From Arsenophonus sp048493715 (GTDB lineage: Bacteria; Pseudomonadota; Gammaproteobacteria; Enterobacterales; Enterobacteriaceae): a DNA stretch of 64,000 nucleotides. A program made the translations under genes and the position numbers. Shown here piece by piece: positions 1 through 10,700 of the stretch. Under the pieces are notes generated by a model that saw only the letters and a list, made by a program, of their open reading frames with translations, made no database searches and had not been told where the DNA came from. Location: positions 22,010 through 86,009 of the forward strand of contig JBGDCZ010000003.1 of NCBI GenBank assembly GCA_048493715.1, read 5' to 3'. The first letter of the stretch is position 1, and each line of letters opens with the position of its first letter.

Positions 1-37
1 TATTAGTGTGAACCTTAATCCACACCAATGTAAATAT

Positions 38-889
38 TCAACCATTATTGGTTTGATATAAATGAACATCCATTTGTGGAAAAGGAATACCAATATTATG
101 AGCATCGAGCTGCTCTTTAAAATTTTCCATCAAGTCCCAATAAACATTCCATGCATCAGCGTTTTTCGTCCAAACGCGTACCACAAAATTAAGCGAAGAA
201 GGTGCCATTTCATGTAAACGAATAGTAACACCTTTATCATGCTGAATACGTTCATCTGCCGCAATAACATCACCTAACACCTTTTTAACGGTATTAATAT
301 CAGCATTATAAGTGACACCAACCATAATTTGAGTACGCCGGTTCGGTTCACGAGAGGTATTAATGATATTATCATTAATTACTTTGTTATTAGGTATTAC
401 AATGATGCGGTCATCGGCAGTACGTAATGAAGTTGAGAAAATCTGAACTTGCTCAACAGTTCCTTCCACGGAGCCTAAAATAATATATTCCCCTGCTCGT
501 AATGGCCTAAAAATAACCAATAATACGCCGGCGGCAAAATTAGATAAAGAGCCCTGTAATGCTAAACCAATCGCTAAACCGGCAGCACCTAACACAGCAA
601 TGACAGAAGCTGTTTGAACACCTAACTTACTCAATACTGCAATTAAGGTAAATGCAATAATACCATAACGAACTATTGCCGATAAAAAATCTCTTACTGT
701 CTTATCAATACCGCGTAAAGACATTAATCGGTTAGTAATATGACTGATCCATTTAGCAACGATCAAACCTGCAAATAAAATAACTAAGGCAAAAATAATA
801 TTTACTGCATACTGAATTAATAAATCCTGGTGATTAATAAACCAGCTTTTTACCTGACTGATCGTTTCTACCACACCATTATCATTCAT
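38..889 (-). CDS. mscS: Small-conductance mechanosensitive channel MscS
   Basis: Inner-membrane channel that opens under membrane tension to release solutes during osmotic downshock. The product from the chosen start is 283 aa, close to the usual 286. Three N-terminal membrane segments are visible. The third is the Gly/Ala-rich pore helix (QTASVIAVLGAAGLAIGLAL), followed by the beta domain (FRPLRAGEYI) and the cytoplasmic vestibule. An upstream in-frame ATG at 928 exists, but AGAGG lies 9 nt before the ATG at 889 and the protein from there (MNDNGVVETI) aligns with the E. coli N-terminus, so 889 is preferred. No lesion is seen. It sits beside decayed yacL/acnB, so its neighbourhood is not that of E. 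coli. Confidence 0.95.
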   Translation of the reverse strand: MNDNGVVETISQVKSWFINHQDLLIQYAVNIIFALVILFAGLIVAKWISHITNRLMSLRGIDKTVRDFLSAIVRYGIIAFTLIAVLSKLGVQTASVIAVLGAAGLAIGLALQGSLSNFAAGVLLVIFRPLRAGEYIILGSVEGTVEQVQIFSTSLRTADDRIIVIPNNKVINDNIINTSREPNRRTQIMVGVTYNADINTVKKVLGDVIAADERIQHDKGVTIRLHEMAPSSLNFVVRVWTKNADAWNVYWDLMENFKEQLDAHNIGIPFPQMDVHLYQTNNG

Positions 890-992
890 CTCACTCATCC
901 TCTGCAAAATAAATCTATTACTAATCATATATCAAAGACTAGATAACCTCTGATATAAAATTGACAAAATAAAATAGCGGTTTCGTTATCTT

Positions 993-1361
993 TTAATCAA
1001 TACTATTTGATAAAATAAAGCTACGATAATTTTCCAGCATTTGAATAAAATCATTTAAACCACAAAATGCAAACTTTCATTATCGTAATAACATATCCCT
1101 TCCTCTAAATCTACCGTTTGAAAATACAACTGATTAGTTGTGATCATGATTTCATTAACATCGATAAATAATGTATATCCACCAATCTTTTTCCATTGAT
1201 GTCCACTGCCCTTAATAGAATGATAACCTGTCTGGATCTGTTCTAGCTGGATATAGATCACTTTTAATTTCCTCATTTAACTAATAACCAATTGCTTCGT
1301 GGTCCATTGAAAATCGAGCAATGACGTGGCCAGTAACATCCTCTTGAAATTCATAATCCAT
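993..1361 (-). pseudogene. yacL: YacL (UPF0231) remnant, frameshifted
   Basis: Remnant of the small conserved protein YacL, of unknown function, which lies next to acnB in E. coli, as here. The ATG at 1361 starts MDYEFQEDVTGHVIARFSMD, typical of the family, but a TAG follows at codon 27. Homology resumes (LNEEIKSDL), shifts frame near 1270 into a stretch containing GYTLFIDVNEIM and LEEGICYYDNESL, then shifts again near 1068 into CGLNDFIQMLENYRSFI, ending at a TAA at 993. The span of 369 bp matches the roughly 120-codon full gene, so this is decay by point lesions, not truncation. A 73-aa open frame at 1055-1276 is only the middle piece. Confidence 0.85.
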
Positions 1362-1521
1362 ATCCCATCTCCGTCTGATCCATGAGTATAATTTTTCTTC
1401 GTCATTTAACCAGCGAAAATACTATTAACACAATTAAATACTTTATTTTACCAGTAATATAAATGGATGTATCAAACAATCGAACGGAGATAAAATCTTA
1501 GCGTGAATATAGATGAATTTA

Positions 1522-1572
1522 ATACCATACCCTATCTCTCATCAACCATAACAAGAAATAGGGTATAGGTAT
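1522..1572 (-). terminator. Inverted repeat after acnB, possible terminator
   Basis: Arms ATACCATACCCTAT (about 1522-1535) and ATAGGGTATAGGTAT (about 1558-1572) pair with one bulged base around a 22-nt loop, directly downstream of the acnB stop. The flanking T-run on the minus strand is weak, so termination is plausible but not certain. Confidence 0.45.
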
Positions 1573-1588
1573 AAGATAACGCGTTACT

Positions 1589-4171
1589 TTAGACAGCAGA
1601 CTGGAAAATTATCGTATCTGCTTTTTTTGTATACTGAGGCAGTAAGTCAAAATTTAAGTATTGATAAATATTTTGGCTCTTATTGCCCATGTCATTAATA
1701 AATTGCAGATACTCTGTTAGTGTTGGTAAATAGTCCAATAACGAAGCAACCGCTACAAGCTCGGCTGATGCAAGAAAAACCTTTGCACCAGTTCCTAGTC
1801 GATTAGGAAAATTACGGGTTGAAGTCAAAACTACTATTGCCCCATCCAACACACGCGCCTGATTGCCCATACATAGTGAACAACCAGGAATCTCAATACG
1901 TGCGCCACTTTTACCAAAAATATTGTAATAATCTTCTTCCGTTAGCTTTGCAGCATCCATTTTAGTCGGAGGAGCAATCCATAAACGAGTAGGAATTTGC
2001 TTTTTATATTGCTGTAAAAGCTCACCGGCTGCACGGAAATGACCAATATTAGTCATACAGGAGCCAATAAAAACCTCATCAATTTTTTCATTTGCCACAG
2101 CAGATAATAAACGTACATCATTCGGATCATTTGGCGCACATACAATGGATTCGATAATTTCATTCAAATTAATTTCAATGATAGCGGCATAATCTGCATC
2201 TGCCGTTAATAATTGAGGATCAGCCAGCCATTTATTCATTAAACTAATACGACGTTAGAGAGTACGCCGATCACCATAACCACCAGCAATCATCCATTTT
2301 AATAATACAATATTAGATTGTAGGTATTCGATAATAGGTTCTTTAATCTAACTTGATAGTACAGCCGGCAGCTGATCACTCGGCCGATACATCCGCTAAT
2401 TCAAATGCTTGTTCAACTTTTAATTGAGGTAAGCCTTCAATTTCTAATATTCGGCCGGAGAAAATATTTTTCTTACTTGTTTTTCGACTGTTAATAAGCC
2501 TTGTTGGATGGCATAGTAGGGAATAGAATAAACTAAATCACGTAACGTAATACCCGGTTACATTTGGTCTTTAAAGCGAACTAATACCGATTCGGGCATA
2601 TCTAAAGGCATAACACCGGTAGCTGCAACAAAAGCAACCAATCCTGAACCGGCAGGAAATGAAATACCAATCGGAAAACGAGTGTGTGAATCACCACCCG
2701 TCCCCACTGTATCTAGTAGTAACATGCGATTTAGCCAAGAATAATAATGCCGTCACCAGGACACAAAGAAACTCCACCACGATCTATAACAAAATCGGGT
2801 AAAGTATCATGGGTTGTCACATCTATAGGTTTTGGATAAGTGGCAGTATGACAAAATGACTGCATAACCAAATCTGCTAAAAAACCTAAACAAGCTAAAT
2901 CCTTAAGTTCATCACATGTCATTGGTCCGGTAGTGTCCTGCGATCCAACTGAGGTCATCTTACCGGGACGAATTCCGCCCTTATTACAAGCACGACCAAC
3001 CATTTTCTGTACCAAAGCAAAACCGTGGTCACTCTGTATAACTAATTTTACCTGGAGAAATACTTCGATAGCTGGCAAGTCTAAAGACTCTCACGCTCTT
3101 GCTGTTAGCCCGTGGTCAATAAGTAAGCACAATACGCCCAACAGCTCGAAATTCATCGAGTAACACCTTAGTTTTTAATGTAAAAGTTGCTAATAACTCA
3201 TTAGTTGCATGATAACGAATTTCCTCTTTATAGGAATAAATATCAATAACATCACCCATATTAAGGGAAGTCACATCAACTTCAATCGGAAGTACGCCTG
3301 CATCTTGCATAGTATTAAAAAATATGGGCGCAATTTTTCCACCTAAAACAACTCCACCACTGCGTTTATTAGGCACAAAAGGAATATCTTTTCCCATAAA
3401 TCAGATTACTGAGTTGGTTGCTGATTTTCGCGAAGATCCTGTACCGACAACATCGCCAACATAAGCTAATGGAAAACCTTTTTTACTCAATGTGTTAATC
3501 TGTTTAATAGGGCAAATTACACCAAGCTCATCAGGTATAATTCCATCACGACCATTTTTAATCATTGCTTAAGCATGTAGTGGAATATCAGGTTGTGACC
3601 AGGTATCAGGTGCCGGTGATAAATTATCAGTGTTTGTTTCTCCCGGAACCTTAAAAACAGTCACCGTCAATTTTTCTGTTAATACAGGCCGATCAAGAAA
3701 CCATTCGGCATTAACCCACCACGACCTTATAACTTGGCACGTATATTGGTTGCCTATATTTGCTTTTTCTGCTACATCATAAAAATTATCAAACATTAAC
3801 AAAGTATGGGATAGTGCTCTTAGCTATAATTGGCGCAACTGGTCATTATCTAAGGCATCAATTAATGGATAGATATTATACCCCCCCCCCTCTGCATAGT
3901 ACCTAATAACTCTATAGCCTTTGCTGGGGTAAGTAAGGGCGAATCTATTTTTCTTTTAGTAATAGCAGCCAAGAAGTCAGCTTTTACATAAGCGGCTTCA
4001 TCAACACTGGGAGGAACATGATTACTTAACAGATATAAGGAAATTTTCTTCAGTCTTAGGTGGGGTTTTTATTAATTCAACTAACTCAGCGACTTGTGTA
4101 GCATTCAGTGGCTTAGGTATTATTCCTTGCGCTGCACGTTCAGCTACGTGCTCACGGTACTCTTTTAGCAT
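1589..4171 (-). pseudogene. acnB: Aconitate hydratase B, broken by multiple frameshifts
   Basis: AcnB interconverts citrate and isocitrate in the TCA cycle. The locus spans 2583 bp, nearly the full 865 codons, and starts at 4171 (AGGAGAACGTC before ATG; MLKEYREHVAERAAQGIIPK). Readable blocks are 3569-3802 (MLMFDNFYDVAEKANIGNQY), 3116-3397 (GKDIPFVPNKRSGGVVLGG), 2731-3078 (KMTSVGSQDTTGPMTCDELK) and 1589-2239. The last carries the Fe-S ligands in GSCMTNIGHF and PGCSLCMGNQ. Between blocks there are in-frame stops and shifts, for example VK-stop near 4035, a run of ten C at 3881-3890, and shifts near 3400, 3100, 2740 and 2250. No single chain can be made, so aconitase B activity is lost unless another aconitase exists elsewhere. 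Confidence 0.93.
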
Positions 4172-4528
4172 GACGTTCTCCTAAATTGATTTTAATTTAT
4201 ATACCCGGCTATCTACATCTCAAATAGAAAATGGAGCACCTAGTCAGAGGAATTGACTTAACATAATTTTTTACTGTAATGAATTATGCCCAGTATGGAA
4301 TATCCAGAATAACAGAATTTAATCATGCTGTTAATTTATTAAATAGCGCCAACATTCATTAGGATTAATAAACATTAATGGGGTTTTATATCGTGAGGTA
4401 TTTATATTTAACGTGAAAAGAGTTATTTATTATTAGCAAAAAAGTTTTATCAAAATCTGCAATAACCAATTAGATTTATTACACAATCAACATCTCAATT
4501 TAATAAAATATTATTCTTAATTTTTAAT
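4172..4528. other. Non-coding gap upstream of acnB
   Basis: About 360 bp of AT-rich sequence between the acnB start and the lpdA terminator. E. coli has yacH near here; I see no trace of it. It probably holds the former acnB promoter, but no convincing boxes stand out. Confidence 0.5.
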
Positions 4529-4569
4529 CAAAAAAATAGCTCCCTTCTTTAAACCAAACAAGGGAGCTA
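4529..4569 (-). terminator. Rho-independent terminator of the ace-lpd unit
   Basis: A perfect 10-bp stem, TAGCTCCCTT (4537-4546) with AAGGGAGCTA (4560-4569), is followed on the minus strand by a run of six T. It lies 50 bp after the lpdA stop. Confidence 0.85.
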
Positions 4570-4620
4570 GTAACAAATCTAATAATCCTTACAATCAATT
4601 TATTTTATTAGTAAAATAAA

Positions 4621-6045
4621 TCATTTTTTCTTAGCTTTAGGATTAGGTAAATCAGTAATACTGCCCTCAAATACTTCAGCCGCCATACCAATTGACTCGT
4701 ATAATGTAGGGTGAGCATGGATGGTTAATGCAATATCTTCTGCATCACATCCCATTTCAATAGCTAAACCAATTTCACCGAGTAATTCACCACCATTAAC
4801 ACCAACCACCGCTCCACCAATAACACGGTGAGTTTCTTTATCAAAAATAAGCTTAGTCATGCCGTCCGAACAATCAGAAGCAATCGCACGACCAGAAGCA
4901 GTCCATGGGAAAGTAGCCACTTCAAAGCTAATACCTTTTTCTTTCGCTTCTTTTTCTGTCAATCCTACCCAAGCAACTTCAGGCTCAGTATAAGCAATTG
5001 AAGGTATAACTTTTGGATCAAAATAATGTTTTAATCCAGAAATTACTTCCGCCGCAACATGCCCCTCATGGACCCCTTTATGAGCCAACATTGGCTGACC
5101 GATAATGTCACCAATCGCATAAATATGAGACACATTGGTACGCATCTGTTTGTCTGTGTGGATAAAACCGCGATCATCCACTTCTACTCCCGCTTTACCC
5201 ACATCAATCAATTTACCATTGGGTACACGACCAATTGCCACTAAAACTGCATCATAGCGTTGTGGTTTTGCCGGTGCCTTCTTACCTTCCATTGTAACAT
5301 AGATACCATCTTTTTTAGCTTCTACCATAGTCACTTTAGTCTCAAGCATTAAATTAAACTTCTTACTTATCTGTTTAGTAAAAAGCTTAACAATATCTTT
5401 GTCTGCTGCCGGAATAACCTGGTCGAACATTTCAACAACATCAATCTCAGATCCTAATGCATGATAAACTGTACCCATTTCTAAGCCAATGATACCACCG
5501 CCCATCACTAACATGCGTTTAGGTACTTCTTTTAGTTGTAAAGCATCCGTAGAATCCCACACACGTGGATCATCATGAGGAATAAATGGAAGCTGAATTG
5601 GACGTGAACCTGCGGCAATAATAGCATTGTCAAAATTTATTGTTGTCGTCTCTCTTTCACCTTCCACGACAAGTATATTAGCACCGGTAAATTTACCTAC
5701 CCCATTAACAACTTTAACTTTACGGCCTTTTGCCATTCCTGCCAGACCCGTTGTTAATTGTCCTATAACTTTTTCTTTCCACAACCGCACTTTATCAATA
5801 TTTGTTTTCGATTCACCAAATACGATCCCATGCGTAGCTAATGCCTTGGCTTCTTCAATAACTTTTGCAACATGCAGCAATGCCTTGGAAGGAATACAAC
5901 CGACATTAAGACAAACGCCTCCTAATGTCGCATAACGCTCTACTAAAACTGTTTCTAAACCCAGATCTGCACAGCGAAAAGCTGCTGAATAACCCGCAGG
6001 GCCCGCACCTAGAACCACTACTTGGGTTTTAATTTTAGTACTCAT
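4621..6045 (-). CDS. lpdA: Dihydrolipoyl dehydrogenase (E3)
   Basis: Flavoprotein that reoxidises dihydrolipoamide with NAD+ in the pyruvate and 2-oxoglutarate dehydrogenase complexes and in glycine cleavage. It is 474 aa, as in E. coli. The FAD site GAGPAGYSAA is near the N-terminus, the redox disulfide is C45/C50 in GGVCLNVGCIPSK, and the NAD fold has GGGIIGLEMG. The C-terminal interface holds the catalytic HAHPTLYES. Two ATGs stand in tandem at 6048 and 6045. The second has the better distance from AAGAGG and matches the family N-terminus. It is separated from aceF by about 200 bp, so a promoter of its own is likely, and it ends at a strong terminator. Fully intact. Confidence 0.97.
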   Translation of the reverse strand: MSTKIKTQVVVLGAGPAGYSAAFRCADLGLETVLVERYATLGGVCLNVGCIPSKALLHVAKVIEEAKALATHGIVFGESKTNIDKVRLWKEKVIGQLTTGLAGMAKGRKVKVVNGVGKFTGANILVVEGERETTTINFDNAIIAAGSRPIQLPFIPHDDPRVWDSTDALQLKEVPKRMLVMGGGIIGLEMGTVYHALGSEIDVVEMFDQVIPAADKDIVKLFTKQISKKFNLMLETKVTMVEAKKDGIYVTMEGKKAPAKPQRYDAVLVAIGRVPNGKLIDVGKAGVEVDDRGFIHTDKQMRTNVSHIYAIGDIIGQPMLAHKGVHEGHVAAEVISGLKHYFDPKVIPSIAYTEPEVAWVGLTEKEAKEKGISFEVATFPWTASGRAIASDCSDGMTKLIFDKETHRVIGGAVVGVNGGELLGEIGLAIEMGCDAEDIALTIHAHPTLYESIGMAAEVFEGSITDLPNPKAKKK

Positions 6046-6248
6046 CATGACCTCTTACTTTTGTTATCCGGCGGGTCAGACAAAAAAACTTATAACCACC
6101 GAGACGTGTGTACTACAGGCAGTTTACAGAATTGTTAACATTCTTGAAAGCGTTCTAACGTGACAGAACTCTCAACCTATAGGATAAAGTAAAAAAAATT
6201 CTGTAATTACTAATAATAAAATAGAGCGACATTTAGTCGGTCTATAAA

Positions 6249-7868
6249 TTACATAACCAAACGGCGAATATCACTCATTAACTGTGCAATACGAGTGACG
6301 AAACGTGCGCCATCTGCACCATCAATTACACGGTGATCAAAAGAGAGTGACATAGGTAATATCAAACGTGAAATAAATTCACTACCATTCCATACTGGCT
6401 TCATTGATGAGCGAGATAGCCCCATAATAGCGACTTCTGGCGCATTAATAATAGGAGTAAAACTCGTGGTACCAATACCACCCAAGCTAGAAATAGTAAA
6501 GCTGCCACCTTGCATATCAGACGCAGTCAGCTTGCCGGCACGCGCTTTCTTCGATACTTCCATCAATTCTTTTGAAAGCTCTATAATACCTTTCTTATTA
6601 ACATCACGGATAACCGGCACAACCAAACCTTTCGGTGTATCAACGGCAATACCTATATGAACGTATTTTTTCAATGTTAATCGCTGAGCATCCTCAGAAA
6701 TTGAACTATTGAAACGTGGCATCTCTTCTAAAGCACGAGCAACCGTTTTCATAACGAAAACTAATGGGGTGATCTTTATTCCCGTTTGCAACTTTTCCAT
6801 CTCTTTATTTTGTTGCTTACGGAAAGCTTCTACTTCAGTAATATCCGCATCTTCCATAACTGTCACATGCGGGATCATGACCCAATTACGACTCAAATTA
6901 GCACTAGATATCTTTTGAATACGACCTAGTTCAACTTCTTCAACTTCACCAAATTTACTAAAATCGACTTTTGGCCAAGGTAGCATACCTGGCACACCAC
7001 CTGCTGTAGTCGTTTCGGCTTCCGAACGTTTAACCGCCTCTTTGACATAAGCCTGAACATCTTCACGCAAAATACGGCCTTTACGCCCTGTTCCGTTTAC
7101 CTTAGCAAGATTAACACCGAATTCACGCGCTAAACGACGAATAAGCGGCGTTGCGTGCACATACGCATCATTTTCAATAAATTCATTTTTAGTGTCAGTA
7201 ACCCGACTTGTCTTGTCATTAGATGATTTTTGAGGTGACTCAGAAGATGGAGTCGCTGATTTCGTTGCTATTTCAGCACTAGCCGTTTCAGCGCTGGCAG
7301 TTGTCGAAGCTGTGGTGGAAGCAACGGCAAAAATCATAATAAGTGAACCAGTTTTAACTTTATCACCTTTAGCGATTTTAATTTCTTTAACTTCCCCGGT
7401 AAAAGGTGCTGGTACTTCCATCGATGCCTTTTCACCTTCTACAGTAATTAGCGATTGCTCAACCGAGATTTTATCGCCAACGTTAACCATTACCTCAGTA
7501 ACTTCGACCTCATCACTACCAATATCCGGTACAATAACTTCCTTTGATTCACTTGTTGCTAGATCCGCATATTTGCTATCCGCTTTATCGGTTGTTGAAT
7601 CTGAAGTTGTTTCAGTGGTAGCTTCTGTTCCATTTTCCGCTGTATCAAAAATCATGATCAATTTACCAGTTGCAATTTTGTCACCTACAGCAACTTTAAT
7701 TTCTTTAACTACCCCAGCTTGTGATGACGGAACTTCCATTGAGGCCTTTTCACCTTCTACGGTAATCAACGACTGCTCAACATCAACTTTATCACCCACT
7801 TTTACCAGAATTTCGGTAACTTCAACTTCATCTGCACCAATATCAGGAACGTTAATTTCAATAGACAT
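6249..7868 (-). CDS. aceF: Pyruvate dehydrogenase E2, dihydrolipoamide acetyltransferase
   Basis: Core of the pyruvate dehydrogenase complex; transfers the acetyl group from lipoyl to CoA. Domains in order are lipoyl 1 (residues 1-76, lipoylated Lys41 in EGEKASMEV), an Ala/Thr/Ser linker, lipoyl 2 (109-183, Lys147), a long Ala/Ser/Thr linker, the subunit-binding domain (about 234-272) and the catalytic domain ending in SFDHRVIDGADG, with His512 and Asp516. Only two lipoyl domains are present against three in E. coli, which explains 539 versus 630 aa. The two lipoyl modules are near-duplicates at DNA and protein level. It lies 12 bp after aceE and is presumably cotranscribed. Confidence 0.97.
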   Translation of the reverse strand: MSIEINVPDIGADEVEVTEILVKVGDKVDVEQSLITVEGEKASMEVPSSQAGVVKEIKVAVGDKIATGKLIMIFDTAENGTEATTETTSDSTTDKADSKYADLATSESKEVIVPDIGSDEVEVTEVMVNVGDKISVEQSLITVEGEKASMEVPAPFTGEVKEIKIAKGDKVKTGSLIMIFAVASTTASTTASAETASAEIATKSATPSSESPQKSSNDKTSRVTDTKNEFIENDAYVHATPLIRRLAREFGVNLAKVNGTGRKGRILREDVQAYVKEAVKRSEAETTTAGGVPGMLPWPKVDFSKFGEVEEVELGRIQKISSANLSRNWVMIPHVTVMEDADITEVEAFRKQQNKEMEKLQTGIKITPLVFVMKTVARALEEMPRFNSSISEDAQRLTLKKYVHIGIAVDTPKGLVVPVIRDVNKKGIIELSKELMEVSKKARAGKLTASDMQGGSFTISSLGGIGTTSFTPIINAPEVAIMGLSRSSMKPVWNGSEFISRLILPMSLSFDHRVIDGADGARFVTRIAQLMSDIRRLVM

Positions 7869-7880
7869 TGATTTTACCTC

Positions 7881-10544
7881 TTATGCCAGACGCGGGTTAA
7901 CTTTTTCTGGGTTGATGTTGTATTTTTTGATAGCTTCATCTACCAATTTTACATCCATTTCGCCACGTTTCGCTAATTCACCCAACGCCGCTACTACCAC
8001 ATAGGAAGTATCAACCTCAAAATGATGACGAAGGTTTTCACGGCTATCTGAACGACCAAAACCATCAGTACCCAAAACGCGATAATCACTTGCAGGGATA
8101 TAGGAACGAATTTGTTCTGCAAATAACTTCATATAATCTGTTGATGCAACTGCAGGAGCATCATTCATAACTTGAGCAACATAAGGTACCCGAGGTTTAT
8201 CAGCTAGATGTAACATATTCCAACGCTCACAATCCTGACCTTCACGAGCTAATTCGGTGAATGACGTTACACTATAAACATCAGAACCAATACCATATTC
8301 GCTAGACAAAATTTTTGCTGCTTCGCGAACATGACGCATCATGGAACCAGAACCTAATAATTGAACTTTGCCTTTTTCGCCTTTTAGTGATTCAAGTTTA
8401 TAGATACCTTTACGAATACCTTCCTCGACACCAGCAGGCATCGCTGGCATATGATAATTTTCGTTCAACATAGTAACATAGTAGTAAATATTTTCTTGTT
8501 TCTCACCATACATACGAACTAAACCATCATGCATAATCACAGCAACTTCATAGGCATAAGCTGGATCATAAGAGATACAGTTAGGGATTGTTAGTGACTG
8601 AATATGGCTATGCCCATCTTCATGCTGTAAGCCTTCACCATTCAAAGTAGTACGGCCGGAAGTTCCACCTACCAGGAATCCACGCGCCTGCTGATCCCCT
8701 GCTGCCCACAACAGGTCACCAATACGCTGAAAGCCAAACATGGAATAATAGATATAAAATGGGATCATCGGCAGGTTATTAGTACTATATGAAGTAGCAG
8801 CAGCTAACCATGAGGCACCAGCCCCCAATTCATTAATACCTTCTTGAAGAATTTGACCTTTTTCATCTTCTTTATAGTAAGCAACTTGTTCCCGATCCTG
8901 AGGAGTATACTGTTGTCCATTTGGGCTATAGATGCCAATCTGACGGAACAAACCTTCCATACCAAATGTACGTGCTTCATCAGCAATAATTGGCACTAGA
9001 CGATCTTTAATTGAGTTATTTTTTAACATTATGTTCAGAGCACGTACAAATGCGATCGTAGTAGAGATCTCTTTATTTTGCTCTTCTAATAATTGGCTAA
9101 AATCTTCTAGTGCTGGAATATCCAATTTTTCATCAAATGTAGGATTTCGAGCTGGTAAATATCCACCTAATGCCTGACGACGTTCATGCAGATATTTATA
9201 TTCGTCTGAATCTTCTTTAAAAGTAACAAAAGGCAATTTTTCTATTTGATCATCAGCTACTGGCACATTAAAGCGATCACGGAAATAACGAACCCCGTCC
9301 AGGTTCATTTTTTTCACCTGATGGGCAATATTTTTGCCTTCTGCCGTATCACCCATACCATATCCTTTAACCGTTTGGGCTAAAATTACTGTTGGCTTAC
9401 CTTTAGTTTCTTGCGCTTGTTTAAAAGCGGCATAAACTTTTTTCGAATCATGACCACCACGGTTTAGCGACCAGATTTCATCATTAGTCATATCCTTCAC
9501 AAGTACACTTGTCTCAGGATAACGATTAAAGAAGTGCTCACGGACATAAGCACCATCTTTTGACTTAAATGTCTGATAGTCACCATCCAAGGTTTCATTC
9601 ATCAACTGAATTAGTTTACCGGAAGTATCCTTGCGCAATAACTCATCCCAGCGGCCACCCCACAGGACTTTAATAACTTGCCATCCCGCACCGCTAAAGA
9701 TACCTTCTAATTCATTAACAATCTTACCATTACCAGTAACTGGGCCATCAAGCCGTTGTAAGTTACAGTTGATGACAAAAACAAGATTATCTAATTTTTC
9801 ACGCGTAGCAATCGTGATAGCACCTTTAGATTCAGGCTCATCCATTTCACCATCACCCAGGAAAGCATAAACAGTCTGATCTACTGTATCTTTTAAACCT
9901 CGGTGCTGTAAATATTTTAAGAATTTTGCCTGATAAATAGCGCCAATTGGCCCTAATCCCATCGAAACCGTTGGGAATTGCCAAAATTCAGGCATCAATT
10001 TAGGATGAGGATAAGAAGAAAGACCTTTACCACCAATTTCTTGACGGAAATTGTCCATTTGCTCTTCAGTGAGACGACCTTCCAAAAATGCGCGTGCATA
10101 GATACCTGGCGAAATATGCCCTTGAAAATAAACTAAATCTCCACCGTTTTTATTACTTTTTGCCCGAAAGAAATGGTTAAAGCATACTTCATATAAAGTT
10201 GCAGAAGACTGGAAAGAAGCCATATGACCACCTAACTCCAGATCTTTTTTAGAAGCTCGTAAAACCACCATCACAGCATTCCACCGAATCGCAGAACGTA
10301 TACGACGCTCTAAATCCATGTTGCCTGGATAAGCAGGCTCATCCTCTACGGGAATAGTGTTGATATAATCACAGTTTGTGGAACCTGCTGTGATATTAAC
10401 GCCGCCCTTACGTGCTTGTTGTAATACTTGATCAATAAGATACTGAGCACGATCAACACCTTCTTCACGTATGACCGATTCGATCGCCTGTAACCAGTCG
10501 CGAGTTTCGATCGGATCCACGTCATTCTTCAACATATCTGACAT
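7881..10544 (-). CDS. aceE: Pyruvate dehydrogenase E1 component
   Basis: Thiamine diphosphate enzyme that decarboxylates pyruvate and acetylates the lipoyl groups of AceF. Length is 887 aa, identical to E. coli, and almost every block is conserved. The ThDP/Mg motif GDGEMDEPES with NCNLQRLDGPV is near 230-265, and the conserved GGHMASFQSSAT and EDGHSHIQSL histidine regions are present. The start at 10544 has AAGGA 7 nt upstream. It is the first gene of aceE-aceF. In E. coli it is transcribed from the pdhR promoter under PdhR repression; here pdhR is broken, so pyruvate control of this unit is probably lost or relaxed. No lesion is visible. Confidence 0.98.
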   Translation of the reverse strand: MSDMLKNDVDPIETRDWLQAIESVIREEGVDRAQYLIDQVLQQARKGGVNITAGSTNCDYINTIPVEDEPAYPGNMDLERRIRSAIRWNAVMVVLRASKKDLELGGHMASFQSSATLYEVCFNHFFRAKSNKNGGDLVYFQGHISPGIYARAFLEGRLTEEQMDNFRQEIGGKGLSSYPHPKLMPEFWQFPTVSMGLGPIGAIYQAKFLKYLQHRGLKDTVDQTVYAFLGDGEMDEPESKGAITIATREKLDNLVFVINCNLQRLDGPVTGNGKIVNELEGIFSGAGWQVIKVLWGGRWDELLRKDTSGKLIQLMNETLDGDYQTFKSKDGAYVREHFFNRYPETSVLVKDMTNDEIWSLNRGGHDSKKVYAAFKQAQETKGKPTVILAQTVKGYGMGDTAEGKNIAHQVKKMNLDGVRYFRDRFNVPVADDQIEKLPFVTFKEDSDEYKYLHERRQALGGYLPARNPTFDEKLDIPALEDFSQLLEEQNKEISTTIAFVRALNIMLKNNSIKDRLVPIIADEARTFGMEGLFRQIGIYSPNGQQYTPQDREQVAYYKEDEKGQILQEGINELGAGASWLAAATSYSTNNLPMIPFYIYYSMFGFQRIGDLLWAAGDQQARGFLVGGTSGRTTLNGEGLQHEDGHSHIQSLTIPNCISYDPAYAYEVAVIMHDGLVRMYGEKQENIYYYVTMLNENYHMPAMPAGVEEGIRKGIYKLESLKGEKGKVQLLGSGSMMRHVREAAKILSSEYGIGSDVYSVTSFTELAREGQDCERWNMLHLADKPRVPYVAQVMNDAPAVASTDYMKLFAEQIRSYIPASDYRVLGTDGFGRSDSRENLRHHFEVDTSYVVVAALGELAKRGEMDVKLVDEAIKKYNINPEKVNPRLA

Positions 10545-10578
10545 GGTCTATTCCTTATCTGTTTCTAATGTAGTTACT

Positions 10579-10634
10579 GAGCTATCTTTAATGATCATAT
10601 TTACTAAACCACTAACAAGAACAAAAGATAGTTC
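10579..10634 (-). other. Long-loop inverted repeat in aceE leader
   Basis: Arms GAGCTATCTTT (10579-10589) and AAAGATAGTTC (10624-10634) can pair over 11 bp with one G-T wobble in the 5' untranslated region of aceE. No T-run follows. The role is unknown and may be chance in an AT-rich leader. Confidence 0.3.
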
Positions 10635-10700
10635 CTATTGCTGCAACTTAGGCTCTAATAAACCAGAGCGGTAATGCAGACGCAGCAACAAAAATCTGCA

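Noticed and set aside
3881..3890. Phase-variable switch in acnB
   Set aside because: Other stops and frameshifts in acnB mean that changing this run could not restore the gene.
6060..6240. ArcA or other operator upstream of lpdA
   Set aside because: A GTTA...GTAA pair is present, but its spacing is 12 rather than 11 and the match is weak.
7312..8004. 230-codon open frame on the plus strand
   Set aside because: Exactly antisense to the conserved aceF lipoyl domains and the end of aceE. Its composition (Ser/Thr/Ile-rich) is the mirror of the coding strand; no ribosome site.
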